21,750 bases of DNA from contig JAEZFL010000041.1 of the NCBI GenBank assembly GCA_023417515.1, forward strand, positions 1 through 21,750, given 5' to 3'. A program made the translations under genes and the position numbers. Under the pieces are notes generated by a model, which was not told the DNA's origin, made no database searches, and worked only from the letters and a program-made list of their open reading frames with translations. The DNA comes from Pseudomonadota bacterium (GTDB lineage Bacteria; Pseudomonadota; Alphaproteobacteria; Sphingomonadales; Sphingomonadaceae). Within the stretch, counting starts at the first letter, position 1. Every line of letters begins with the position of its first letter. Of this stretch, positions 13,985 through 21,750 are shown piece after piece.

Positions 13985-15331
13985 ATGACGGATCGGGTTC
14001 ACATCATCGGCGGCGGTCTCGCCGGGTCGGAGGCGGCGTGGCAGCTCGCGCAGGCGGGCGTGCCGGTGCGTCTTTCGGAGATGCGCGGGGGCGGCGACAT
14101 GACTCCGGCGCACCAGACGGACGGGCTCGCCGAGCTGGTCTGCTCGAACAGCTTCCGGTCGGACGATTCCGAGAACAATGCGGTCGGCCTTCTCCATGCC
14201 GAGATGCGGGCGCTGGATTCGCTGATCATGCGCTGCGGTGATGAGCATCGCGTGCCCGCCGGCTCGGCGCTTGCCGTCGACCGCGATGGCTTCTCCGCCG
14301 CGGTCACGCGCGCGCTTCAGAACCATCCGCTGATCGAGATCGTCCGCGAGCGGGTCGACGGCCTGCCCAGCCACCCGGCGATCATCGCGACCGGGCCGCT
14401 GACCGCGGCGCCGCTGGCGGAATCGATCGCGGCCGCGACGGGGAGCGACTCGCTTGCCTTCTTCGATGCCATCGCGCCGATCGTCTACAAGGACTCGATC
14501 GACATGGACGTCGCCTGGATGGCCTCGCGCTGGGACAAGAATGCCGAAGGGTCGGACGGCGACTACATCAACTGCCCGATGACCAGGGAGCAGTATCTCG
14601 CCTTCCGCGAGGGGCTGCTCGCCGGCGAGAAGACCGAGTTCCGCGAGTGGGAGAAGGACACGCCCTATTTCGAGGGCTGCATGCCGATCGAGGTGATGGC
14701 GGAGCGCGGCGAGGACACGTTGCGCTACGGACCGATGAAGCCGGTCGGCCTCGACGATCCGCGGACCGGCCGCTGGCCCTATGCCGTCGTCCAGCTGCGC
14801 CAGGACAATGCGCTCGGCACGCTGTGGAACATGGTCGGATTCCAGACCAAGCTCAAATATGCCGAGCAGATCCGCCTGTTCCGGACCATCCCGGGGCTGG
14901 AGAATGCCGAGTTCGCCCGGCTCGGCGGCCTTCACCGCAACACTTTCATCAATTCGCCGCAGCTCCTCGACGGGACCTTGCGCCTGCGCTCGGCGCCGCA
15001 CATCCGCTTCGCCGGGCAGATCACCGGCTGCGAGGGTTATGTCGAGAGCGCCGCGATCGGCCTCCTCGCCGGCCGCTTCGCCGCCGCGGAACGTGCTGGC
15101 CGAACGCTCGCCCCTCCCCCGTCCACCACCGCGCTCGGAGCGCTTCTCGGCCACATCACCGGCGGCGCCGATGCGGCGAGCTACCAGCCGATGAACGTCA
15201 ATTTCGGACTGTTCCCGCCGGTCGATGGCAAGGTGAAGAAGGCGGAGCGCAAGAAGCGCTATACCGACCGCGCCCGCGAGGCGCTGTCCGGCTGGATGCG
15301 CGAGGACGTTCCGGAGGTCAGCCCAGCCTGA
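13985..15331 (+). CDS. trmFO: TrmFO, FADH2/methylenetetrahydrofolate-dependent tRNA (uracil-54-C5)-methyltransferase
   Basis: A 448-residue flavoprotein that forms m5U54 in the tRNA T loop using methylene-tetrahydrofolate and FAD. Seen: the dinucleotide-binding start VHIIGGGLAGSEAAWQLA (residues 4-21), LAELVCSNSFRSD with Cys53, the DYINCPM segment, GCMPIEVMAERG with Cys232, and IRFAGQITGCEGYVESAAIGLLAGR near the C-terminus. Cys53 and Cys232 correspond to the two conserved catalytic cysteines. Length is normal (430-470). The ATG at 13985 is followed at once by the flavin motif and preceded by GAGG; the upstream open frame to 13889 is not family-like. The 3' end overlaps the convergent BLUF gene by 14 bp. 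Confidence 0.96.
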   Translation: MTDRVHIIGGGLAGSEAAWQLAQAGVPVRLSEMRGGGDMTPAHQTDGLAELVCSNSFRSDDSENNAVGLLHAEMRALDSLIMRCGDEHRVPAGSALAVDRDGFSAAVTRALQNHPLIEIVRERVDGLPSHPAIIATGPLTAAPLAESIAAATGSDSLAFFDAIAPIVYKDSIDMDVAWMASRWDKNAEGSDGDYINCPMTREQYLAFREGLLAGEKTEFREWEKDTPYFEGCMPIEVMAERGEDTLRYGPMKPVGLDDPRTGRWPYAVVQLRQDNALGTLWNMVGFQTKLKYAEQIRLFRTIPGLENAEFARLGGLHRNTFINSPQLLDGTLRLRSAPHIRFAGQITGCEGYVESAAIGLLAGRFAAAERAGRTLAPPPSTTALGALLGHITGGADAASYQPMNVNFGLFPPVDGKVKKAERKKRYTDRAREALSGWMREDVPEVSPA

Positions 15332-15734
15332 CTTCGCCGATCCCCGCCGTCATCGTCAGGATCCGATCGCGCACAGCAGGCGCGATTCCGTCGGGCAGGA
15401 CCTCCTCGACAGCTCCGCTCGCCTGAAAGCTGTCGGTGGTGACCTGACACAGCTCCATCGACCAGTCGGGGAAGGAGCGCTCCTCGATCAGCCGCTCGTC
15501 GCGGACCTCGATCGCCGAATGGCGGCCGTCCATGCGCAGCCGCGCGAGCAGCGAGTCGATCGCGGCCTCCGATCCCTCGACAATCTGGAGGAAATGGACT
15601 CCGTTGAAGATCAGCAGCCCGCTGATGCCGTCGAGCGCGTTGAAGTGACGCGCACTCTCATGGATATCGATCAAGTCCTGCGCGGTAAGGTCGAGACGCG
15701 CACGGCTGGTATAAGTGAGGGTCTTGAGTTGCAC
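15318..15734 (-). CDS. BLUF domain blue-light photoreceptor
   Basis: A 138-residue short BLUF protein that binds FAD and senses blue light. All key residues are seen: Tyr8 (LTYTSRA), Asn32 (HFNALDGISGLL), Gln50 (GVHFLQIVEGS), Trp91 and Met93 (FPDWSME). The Tyr-Gln pair is the photoactive switch of the family. After the BLUF core (1-95) only about 43 residues remain, so there is no effector domain; output is probably by protein-protein contact. The start is GTG at 15734 with CCGGAG about 8 bases upstream. It converges on trmFO with a 14-bp overlap and lies 36 bp downstream of the EF-hand gene on the same strand, so the two may be co-transcribed. Confidence 0.92.
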   Translation of the reverse strand: MQLKTLTYTSRARLDLTAQDLIDIHESARHFNALDGISGLLIFNGVHFLQIVEGSEAAIDSLLARLRMDGRHSAIEVRDERLIEERSFPDWSMELCQVTTDSFQASGAVEEVLPDGIAPAVRDRILTMTAGIGEVRLG

Positions 15735-15770
15735 GCTTGATCTCCGGCTTTGCGGCCGAAGGCAAGTCCC

Positions 15771-16220
15771 TCAGCAATCACAGTTTTGACGGCGAACGGG
15801 CGCGCGCCGTCTTGGCGCCGTGGTCGCATATTCCTCGCGCGTCAACTGCTGGTCGCGATTTCGGTCGGCCTCGTTGAAGCGCGTCGTCGTGCGGATCGCC
15901 CATTCCTCGAACGACAGCCGTCCGTCGCCATTGGTGTCGAGCCGGGCAAAGGCGCGGCGGCGCGGCTGGTGCAATTCTGCCAGGGTGATGCGACCGTTCT
16001 TGTCCTTGTCGGCGCGGTCGAAGCGGCGCTGCTCCTTTGAGCGGGAGTCGGCGGACGGGGGCGGCGCCGGACCGTCCTCATCGTCGGCTTCGGCTTCGGC
16101 GGCCTGGCGCTGCGGCGGAGGCGGAATGCTTTCCTCGCGCTGCGCCAGGCTCTGCCAATAGAAGAAGCCCGCGAGGATCAGCAGCAGGGCGGCCCCGGCG
16201 CCCGCGGCGAAACGAAGCAT
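15771..16220 (-). CDS. Membrane-anchored EF-hand calcium-binding protein
   Basis: A 149-residue protein with one N-terminal membrane anchor (residues 4-22), an acidic and proline-rich linker (28-60), and three EF-hand loops: 71-82 (DKDKNGRITLAE), 95-106 (DTNGDGRLSFEE) and 119-130 (DRNRDQQLTREE). Loops 1 and 2 have the full Asp/Asn ligand pattern with Gly6 and Glu12; loop 3 has Gln in place of Gly6 and may bind poorly. Two cysteines end the protein (NCDC). The domain is expected in the periplasm. The ATG at 16220 has GGGGGA about 9 bases upstream. Partners are unknown; it precedes the BLUF gene on the same strand. Confidence 0.85.
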   Translation of the reverse strand: MLRFAAGAGAALLLILAGFFYWQSLAQREESIPPPPQRQAAEAEADDEDGPAPPPSADSRSKEQRRFDRADKDKNGRITLAELHQPRRRAFARLDTNGDGRLSFEEWAIRTTTRFNEADRNRDQQLTREEYATTAPRRRAPVRRQNCDC

Positions 16221-16306
16221 AAGCTTGTCCCCCTTTTCGGGCGGCAAGGTTAACGCAAGTATCGGGCGAGTCCAATACGGCGCCGGAACGGATGGAGATT
16301 GCGGCG

Positions 16307-16951
16307 TTACCAGCCGGTCAGGCGATGACGCAGCATTCGCGCGGTGCGCGGCGGGCTTCCGGGCTCCTCCCAGCGCGCCGGTCCGCGCTCGAGGTCGCGG
16401 CGGGCGAGCGCCGCCAGCATTCCGAGCGGCCTCAGCGCCCTGGGCCAGCGCCGCGGCAGCGGCCGCTCGCGCGCCGCCGCAAGTGCAGCCTCGACATCCG
16501 AGGCCTCGCTGCTGTGCCGCGCGAGATCGACCAGCGCCCAGGTCTCGCCGGCCGGTTCCACCTCCCCGCTCCCGCCGAGCAGATGCGCGGTGTAGCGGAA
16601 CAGGAGGCCGCCGCGCGCCTGGGCATAGGCTTCCAGGTCCTCGCGCGTGATCGGCTGGTCGCCCGGCAGAAGCGCCCAGCCCGGCTCCATCTCGGCGAGC
16701 TCGGCGCCGCGAATGCCGCGCGGCAGCACCTCGCGCGTCAGACTCTCGAGCACCGGTTCCCTGGGCGCCGGCTCGCGGTCGAGCCGCTCCAGCGCCTCGC
16801 GCCACCAGGCGAGGCGGATGCGGCTGATCATCGGCTCGCGGCCGGTGGCAAGGACTCGTCCCAGCGCCTCGTCCAGCGCCCACAAGGCCTGCACGGCCGC
16901 CCGCGCGGGCTCAGGCGCTTTTGCCAGCGCCAAAGCGACGTCAGGGTTCAT
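16307..16951 (-). CDS. Short squalene/phytoene synthase-like protein (probably non-catalytic)
   Basis: A 214-residue protein related to the squalene/phytoene synthase fold, in the NDUFAF6-like branch. Seen: ALWALDEALGRVLATGREPMI, the hallmark SRIRLAWWREALERLD (residues 43-58), LEAYAQARGGLLFR (family helix with YA..R), and RPLGMLAALARRDLER towards the end. Full-length enzymes have about 270-350 residues and two Asp-rich motifs (DXXXD) for Mg-diphosphate; neither is intact here. An enzyme role is therefore doubtful, and an assembly-factor or pseudo-enzyme role is possible. The ATG at 16951 lies 11 bp from a palindromic repeat. Its stop is 86 bp from the EF-hand start. Confidence 0.75.
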   Translation of the reverse strand: MNPDVALALAKAPEPARAAVQALWALDEALGRVLATGREPMISRIRLAWWREALERLDREPAPREPVLESLTREVLPRGIRGAELAEMEPGWALLPGDQPITREDLEAYAQARGGLLFRYTAHLLGGSGEVEPAGETWALVDLARHSSEASDVEAALAAARERPLPRRWPRALRPLGMLAALARRDLERGPARWEEPGSPPRTARMLRHRLTGW

Positions 16952-16961
16952 CGGACCATTC

Positions 16962-17046
16962 CGTCATGCCGGACTTGGTCCGGCACCCACCTTTCTTCGG
17001 CGGCGCGGTCAAGGAAGGCGGACCCCGGATCAAGTCCGGGGTGACG
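16962..17046. repeat. Palindromic repeat, GTCATGCCGG type, copy 2
   Basis: The same family as 3647-3729. The left arm starts CGTCATGCCGGACTTGGTCC and the right arm ends ATCAAGTCCGGGGTGACG. The centre differs from copy 1. It fills most of the gap between pdhB (stop at 17055) and the squalene/phytoene-like gene. The hairpin CCCCGGACTTGATCCGGGG reads through just after pdhB and could slow or end transcription, though no T run follows. Confidence 0.85.
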
Positions 17047-17054
17047 ACCGGACC

Positions 17055-18461
17055 TCAGCGGTACGTCACCTTCTTGGCGGCCTCGACGACGTCGGCGGCC
17101 TTGATCAGGGCCAGCTTCTCGAGATTGGCCGCGTAGGGCAAGGGCACGTCCTCGTTGGTCACGCGCAGAACCGGCGCGTCGAGGTCGTCGAAGCCTTCCT
17201 CCATCGCGATCGCCATGATCTCCGAGGAGATCGAGCAGACCGGCCAGCCTTCCTCGACCACGACCATCCGGTTGGTCTTGGCGAGGCTGTTGAGCACGGT
17301 TTCCTTGTCGAGCGGGCGAAGGGTGCGAAGATCGATGACCTCGGCGTCGATGCCCTGCTCGGCGAGCTGGTTGGCCGCGTCCAGAGCGATCCCGACGCCG
17401 ATCGAGTAGCTGACCAGGGTTACGTCCTTACCTTCGCGGGCGACCCGGGCCTTGCCGATCGGCAGGACATAATCGTCGAGCTTCGGGACGTCGAAGCTCT
17501 GGCCGTAGAGAAGCTCGTTCTCGAGGAAGACGACCGGGTCCTCCGAACGGATCGCCGCCTTCATCAGGCCCTTGGCGTCCGCCGCGCTGTAGGGCGCGAT
17601 GACGACGAGCCCGGGCACGTGCGCGTACCACGCCGCGAAATTCTGGCTGTGCTGGGCGGCGACCCGGCTGGCGGCGCCGTTGGGGCCGCGGAACACGATC
17701 GGGATGCGCATCTGGCCGCCCGACATATAGTTGGTCTTGGCGGCCGAGTTGATGATGTGGTCGATCGCCTGCATGGCGAAGTTGAAAGTCATGAACTCGA
17801 CGATAGGGCGCAGCCCGCCCATCGCCGCGCCGGTGCCGACGCCGGCAAAGCCATATTCGGTGATCGGCGTGTCGATGACCCGGCCGGGGCCGAACTCGTC
17901 GAGCAGGCCCTGGGTGACCTTGTAGGCGCCCTGATATTCGGCGACCTCCTCGCCCATCACGAAGACCCGGCCGTCGGAGCGCATCTCCTCGGCCATGGCG
18001 TCGCGAAGCGCCTCGCGAACGGTCTGGCGGACGGTTTCGGTGCCTTCCGGAACTTCCGGCGCCGCGGGAGCGCGCTCGGCGGAGGCGACGAGCTGATGAG
18101 CGCCTGTGTCCTGCGGCTCCTGCTTGGTCTCCGACTGCGGAACCGGCTCGGTCTTCTGGTCGCTTGGCTGCTCGACCGCCGGCTTGGCCGTCTCGGCCGG
18201 AGCGGCCGAGACGTCCTCGCCATCGGCGGCGAGGATCGCGATCACGGTGCCGACCTTCACCTCGTCGGTGCCTTCGGGAACGAGGATCCTGGCGACTCGG
18301 CCTTCGTCGACGGCCTCGAACTCCATCGTCGCCTTGTCGGTCTCGATCTCGGCGATGACGGTACCGGAGGTGACCTCGTCGCCTTCCTTGACCAGCCATT
18401 TGGCGAGGGTGCCCTCCTCCATCGTCGGGGAAAGGGCGGGCATCTTCAGTTCGATCGGCAT
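17055..18461 (-). CDS. pdhB: Pyruvate dehydrogenase E1 component subunit beta with N-terminal lipoyl domain
   Basis: A 468-residue E1-beta subunit of the pyruvate dehydrogenase complex. Seen: a biotinyl-lipoyl domain (residues 1-79) with the lipoylated lysine in IETDKATMEF (Lys43), a Pro/Glu/Gln-rich linker (80-138), then the E1-beta core (TVREALRDAMAEEM, RVFVMGEEVAEYQGAYKVTQGL, RVIDTPITEYGFAGVGTGAAM, FNFAMQAIDHIINSAAK) and the transketolase C-terminal domain (VTLVSYSIGVGIALDAA, VIDLRTLRPLD, VVVEEGWPVC). Fusion of a lipoyl domain to E1-beta is established in alphaproteobacteria such as Zymomonas and rhizobia. The ATG at 18461 overlaps the pdhA stop (TGATG). Confidence 0.96.
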   Translation of the reverse strand: MPIELKMPALSPTMEEGTLAKWLVKEGDEVTSGTVIAEIETDKATMEFEAVDEGRVARILVPEGTDEVKVGTVIAILAADGEDVSAAPAETAKPAVEQPSDQKTEPVPQSETKQEPQDTGAHQLVASAERAPAAPEVPEGTETVRQTVREALRDAMAEEMRSDGRVFVMGEEVAEYQGAYKVTQGLLDEFGPGRVIDTPITEYGFAGVGTGAAMGGLRPIVEFMTFNFAMQAIDHIINSAAKTNYMSGGQMRIPIVFRGPNGAASRVAAQHSQNFAAWYAHVPGLVVIAPYSAADAKGLMKAAIRSEDPVVFLENELLYGQSFDVPKLDDYVLPIGKARVAREGKDVTLVSYSIGVGIALDAANQLAEQGIDAEVIDLRTLRPLDKETVLNSLAKTNRMVVVEEGWPVCSISSEIMAIAMEEGFDDLDAPVLRVTNEDVPLPYAANLEKLALIKAADVVEAAKKVTYR

Positions 18462-19513
18462 CAGTAGGTCTCGACCAGGACGTCGGTGTAGAGCTCGCTC
18501 GGATCGGGCTCGGGCGACTGCTCGGAGAAATCGGCGGCTTCGGTGACGATGGCGCGGATGTCCTTGTCGAGCTGCTTCAGCTCGTCCTCGCCGACTCCGA
18601 GCTTCTCGAGCTCGCGCTTGGCGGCCTCGATCGGGTCGGACTTCTCGCGCACCGACTGGACCTCCTCGCGCGACCGGTATTTGGCCGGATCGGACATCGA
18701 GTGGCCGCGATAGCGATAGGTCTTGAGCTCCATGAGCACCGGGCCCTTGCCGCTGCGCACCCAGTCGACGACCGTCTCGGCCGCGCCGCGCACCGCGAGC
18801 ACGTCCATGCCGTCGACCTGGACGCCCGGAATTCGGAAGGACTCACCCCGCTTGTAGAGCTGGTCCTCGGCCGAGGCGCGGTTGACGCTGGTGCCCATGG
18901 CATATTGGTTGTTCTCGATCACGAAGATGATCGGAAGGTTCCACAGCTGGGCCATGTTGAAGCTCTCATAGACCTGGCCCTGGTTGGCCGCGCCGTCGCC
19001 GAAATAAGCGAGGCAGATGCCGCCGTCCTGGTCATATTTGTGCTTGAACGCGAGGCCGGTGCCGAGGCTGACCTGGGCGCCGACGATGCCGTGGCCGCCA
19101 TAGAATTTATGCTCGACGCTGAACATGTGCATCGAGCCGCCCTTGCCCTTGGAGATGCCGGCGGCGCGGCCGGTGAGCTCAGCCATGATGATCTTCGGGT
19201 CGATATTGTAGGCGAGCATGTGGCCATGGTCGCGATAGCCGGTGATGACGCTGTCCTTGGACGTGTCGAGCGCCGACTGGAGGCCGACCGCGACGGCTTC
19301 CTGGCCGATATAGAGATGACAGAAGCCGCCGATCAGGCCGAGGCCGTAAAGCTGGCCGGCGCGCTCCTCGAAGCGGCGGATGAGGAGCATCTGACGGTAG
19401 AATTCCATCAGCTCCTCTTTCGAGGCCTCGTAGCGCTTCGGCTCGGGCGGGCGCTCTCGGTTCGGGATTGGGGGCGCTGCGGAAGACGCGCGCTTGGATG
19501 CTGCCCTGGCCAT
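18461..19513 (-). CDS. pdhA: Pyruvate dehydrogenase E1 component subunit alpha
   Basis: A 350-residue thiamine-diphosphate-dependent subunit that, with PdhB, decarboxylates pyruvate and passes the acetyl group to lipoate. Seen: a basic, Ala/Pro-rich N-terminal tail (1-30), MLLIRRFEERAGQLY, GFCHLYIGQEAVAVG, GYRDHGHMLA, GKGGSMHMF, the ThDP motif from GDGAANQGQVYESFN (172-186) to IENNQYAMGT, and TYRYRGHSMSDPAKYR. The ATG at 19513 has AGGAGG 11 bases upstream, slightly far. The stop overlaps pdhB by one base, ensuring equal synthesis. The 239-bp upstream gap holds a repeat plus, nearest the gene, an AT-richer segment that may contain the promoter. Confidence 0.96.
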   Translation of the reverse strand: MARAASKRASSAAPPIPNRERPPEPKRYEASKEELMEFYRQMLLIRRFEERAGQLYGLGLIGGFCHLYIGQEAVAVGLQSALDTSKDSVITGYRDHGHMLAYNIDPKIIMAELTGRAAGISKGKGGSMHMFSVEHKFYGGHGIVGAQVSLGTGLAFKHKYDQDGGICLAYFGDGAANQGQVYESFNMAQLWNLPIIFVIENNQYAMGTSVNRASAEDQLYKRGESFRIPGVQVDGMDVLAVRGAAETVVDWVRSGKGPVLMELKTYRYRGHSMSDPAKYRSREEVQSVREKSDPIEAAKRELEKLGVGEDELKQLDKDIRAIVTEAADFSEQSPEPDPSELYTDVLVETY

Positions 19514-19600
19514 GGGGGAGTGGCCTCCTCTCTATCTGCAATTAGGCAAGTTTGGCGGCTCTATGGCCGCAAACGAGAGGGGGTGCAACGGGTGCCGAGG

Positions 19601-19750
19601 TTCCTCCCTGCGAGGCGCAGCCTCGTGGCAAGGGGGACCATGCCGCAGGCATGGTGGAGGGGTAGATTGGACGGATGGCCGGCGGTGGTAATACCCCTCC
19701 ACCATCCGCTGCACGGATGGTCCCCCTCCCCGAGCAAGCTCGGGGAGGAA
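19601..19750. repeat. Compound inverted repeat, GGGGACC-hairpin-GGTGGAGGGG type, copy 2
   Basis: A 150-bp element with inverted ends TTCCTCCC and GGGGAGGAA. Internal hairpins are ATGCC/GGCAT, ATCCG/CGGAT and GAGC/GCTC, set in the same constant frame as copy 1 (6811-6950). The hairpin bases differ between copies while the pairing is kept. It sits between ftsB and pdhA and ends two bases before the ftsB stop. Confidence 0.85.
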
Positions 19751-19752
19751 CT

Positions 19753-20064
19753 TTAGTCGAGAGGAACCACCACCTCGTCGGAGCGGACGACTCCGAGCTG
19801 GCGCCGGGTCATCTCCTCGGCGAGGTCGGGGTCGGTGCGTCGCGGGTCGAGCAATTGGGCGCGGTGGGCGAGCCGGGCATGCTCCTGCTGGAGCCGCGCG
19901 AGCTCGGTCTGGCGCTCGGTCTTGGCGGCGCGATACTCGCCCCAGGACATCACGCCATTGTCGCCGATCACCGCCGCGCCGAGGAAATAGGCGATGATGA
20001 TCAACGCGACCGCCGGTCCGGCGGCGCGGCGCATCAGGGCAAGCGGTTTCTGGGCGGCAGGCAT
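19753..20064 (-). CDS. ftsB: FtsB/DivIC-family septum formation initiator
   Basis: A 103-residue bitopic division protein. Seen: a short cytoplasmic N-terminus, one transmembrane helix (about 14-34, AGPAVALIIIAYFLGAAVIG), a periplasmic coiled-coil-like segment (43-72, rich in Ala, Glu, Arg, Leu) and the conserved end DPDLAEEMTRRQLGVVRSDEVVV. Location directly after eno is conserved in many proteobacteria and supports FtsB, which bridges FtsL and FtsQ in the divisome. The ATG at 20064 has GAGTGG close upstream. The 104-bp gap to eno shows no clear terminator, so transcription from eno may continue. Confidence 0.88.
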   Translation of the reverse strand: MPAAQKPLALMRRAAGPAVALIIIAYFLGAAVIGDNGVMSWGEYRAAKTERQTELARLQQEHARLAHRAQLLDPRRTDPDLAEEMTRRQLGVVRSDEVVVPLD

Positions 20065-20168
20065 TAACCACTCTAGAATCAGGAAAAGTCGCGCGAATCA
20101 ACCGGTCCGCGCGAATATTTCTGAAGCGGCGGGACGAAGCGCTCCGCCAGCGAGTCGAACGGTCCGTC

Positions 20169-21443
<1,275 letters not shown>

Positions 21444-21541
21444 TGTTTCATCCCCGTTATGACTTATCTGAAGGATTGGAAGCGGAGTTGGGCGGCGGCT
21501 TATCGGCCGCCCCGCGGGGACGCAACTTTCGCGTCGGCGGC

Positions 21542-21567
21542 GGAACGCGAAGCCGCCGGCAGGTGTT
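21542..21567 (+). promoter_or_regulatory. Possible EcfG-type (general stress sigma factor) promoter
   Basis: GGAAC at 21542-21546, a 17-base spacer, then TGTT at 21564-21567. The alphaproteobacterial EcfG consensus is GGAAC, 16-17 bases, CGTT, so one base differs. It lies 55 bp before the ATG at 21623 on the same strand, the right distance for a promoter. A chance match is possible in DNA this GC-rich. Confidence 0.35.
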
Positions 21568-21622
21568 CTCGCGGGGAGGCCAGGACGTCTGGCGCCCAGT
21601 GAATTTTGTGAGGGAGAACATC

Positions 21623-21750
21623 ATGCCGCCTCGGGATCCGAGCCTGCCGGAAGGCACCGACAAGATCATCGACACCAACGCCATCGACACCTGCGGCGGC
21701 GCCACGGGCGGCGGCGGCGGCGCGCCGAAGGCCGGCAGCGCGTCCAGCAC
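21623..21750 (+). CDS. Hypothetical protein, 5' part only (runs off the window)
   Basis: An open frame begins at the ATG at 21623 after a good ribosome site (GAGGGAG at 21610-21616) and stays open to the window end, giving 42 full codons. The peptide starts MPPRDPSLPEGTDKIIDTNA and continues into a Gly-rich stretch (CGGATGGGGGAPKAGS). The LPEGTD start followed by a low-complexity Gly/Ala linker resembles short sphingomonad proteins of unknown function, often with a later hydrophobic or helical domain, but nothing here allows a family call. It may be controlled by the EcfG-like promoter just upstream. Divergent from eno. Confidence 0.6.
   Translation, partial: MPPRDPSLPEGTDKIIDTNAIDTCGGATGGGGGAPKAGSASS

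Noticed and set aside
17008..17046. Rho-independent terminator after pdhB
   Set aside because: The stem CCCCGGACTTGATCCGGGG is strong but belongs to a dispersed repeat and lacks a T tract.
16647..18467. Very long plus-strand open frame (606 codons) opposite pdhB
   Set aside because: It is antisense to a clearly conserved gene and has no family motifs. High GC removes stop codons from opposing frames. Similar shadows oppose rsmI, MATE, priA, trmFO and eno.
21457..21750. Minus-strand open frame of 97 codons at the right edge
   Set aside because: Proline/arginine-rich with no motifs, and it opposes a plus-strand frame with a good ribosome site; treated as a shadow.

Overview
The window is high-GC DNA (about two thirds G+C by eye) from an alphaproteobacterium, most likely a member of the Sphingomonadales. 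This rests on the gene order eno-ftsB-pdhA-pdhB, an E1-beta subunit carrying its own lipoyl domain, frequent GTG starts, and several families of short palindromic repeats of the kind that litter sphingomonad intergenic regions. The genus cannot be fixed from the sequence. No phage, insertion sequence, CRISPR array or obvious transferred island is visible. The window is a core chromosomal segment with a small accessory stretch in the middle.

Layout, left to right. Positions 1-26 are a G run followed by a C run that looks like a contig-end artefact. hemW follows, without a normal start codon. It converges on a lipoprotein gene of the LppC/LpoA family, which diverges by 12 bp from rsmI. rsmI leads yraN, gshB and a DedA membrane protein. 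xerC and its upstream partner (DUF484) lie on the minus strand. After a long palindromic repeat come a transaldolase-like gene (minus), a MATE exporter (plus) and a DUF4197 lipoprotein (minus). Then comes priA (plus), followed by a 202-bp gap holding a complete tRNA-like cloverleaf with an encoded CCA end and several missing canonical tRNA bases.

The middle stretch (12.3-17.0 kb) holds small genes: a GFA-family zinc protein, a DUF488 protein, a lone PAS protein, trmFO, a BLUF photoreceptor, a membrane-anchored EF-hand protein and a short, degenerate squalene/phytoene synthase relative. The right part, on the minus strand, is the glycolysis-to-acetyl-CoA block eno-ftsB-pdhA-pdhB. The last 128 bases start a new plus-strand gene behind a possible EcfG-type (general stress) promoter.

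Themes. Translation and RNA: rsmI modifies 16S rRNA, trmFO makes m5U54 in tRNA, and there is the tRNA-like element. Envelope: LpoA-like lipoprotein, DedA, FtsB, DUF4197 lipoprotein. Chromosome maintenance: XerC and PriA. Central metabolism: enolase, pyruvate dehydrogenase E1, transaldolase, glutathione synthetase. Genes are tightly packed: three convergent pairs share a four-base CTAG or CTAA that stops both genes. Five palindromic repeat families sit at gene boundaries, and some extend reading frames or overlap translation signals.
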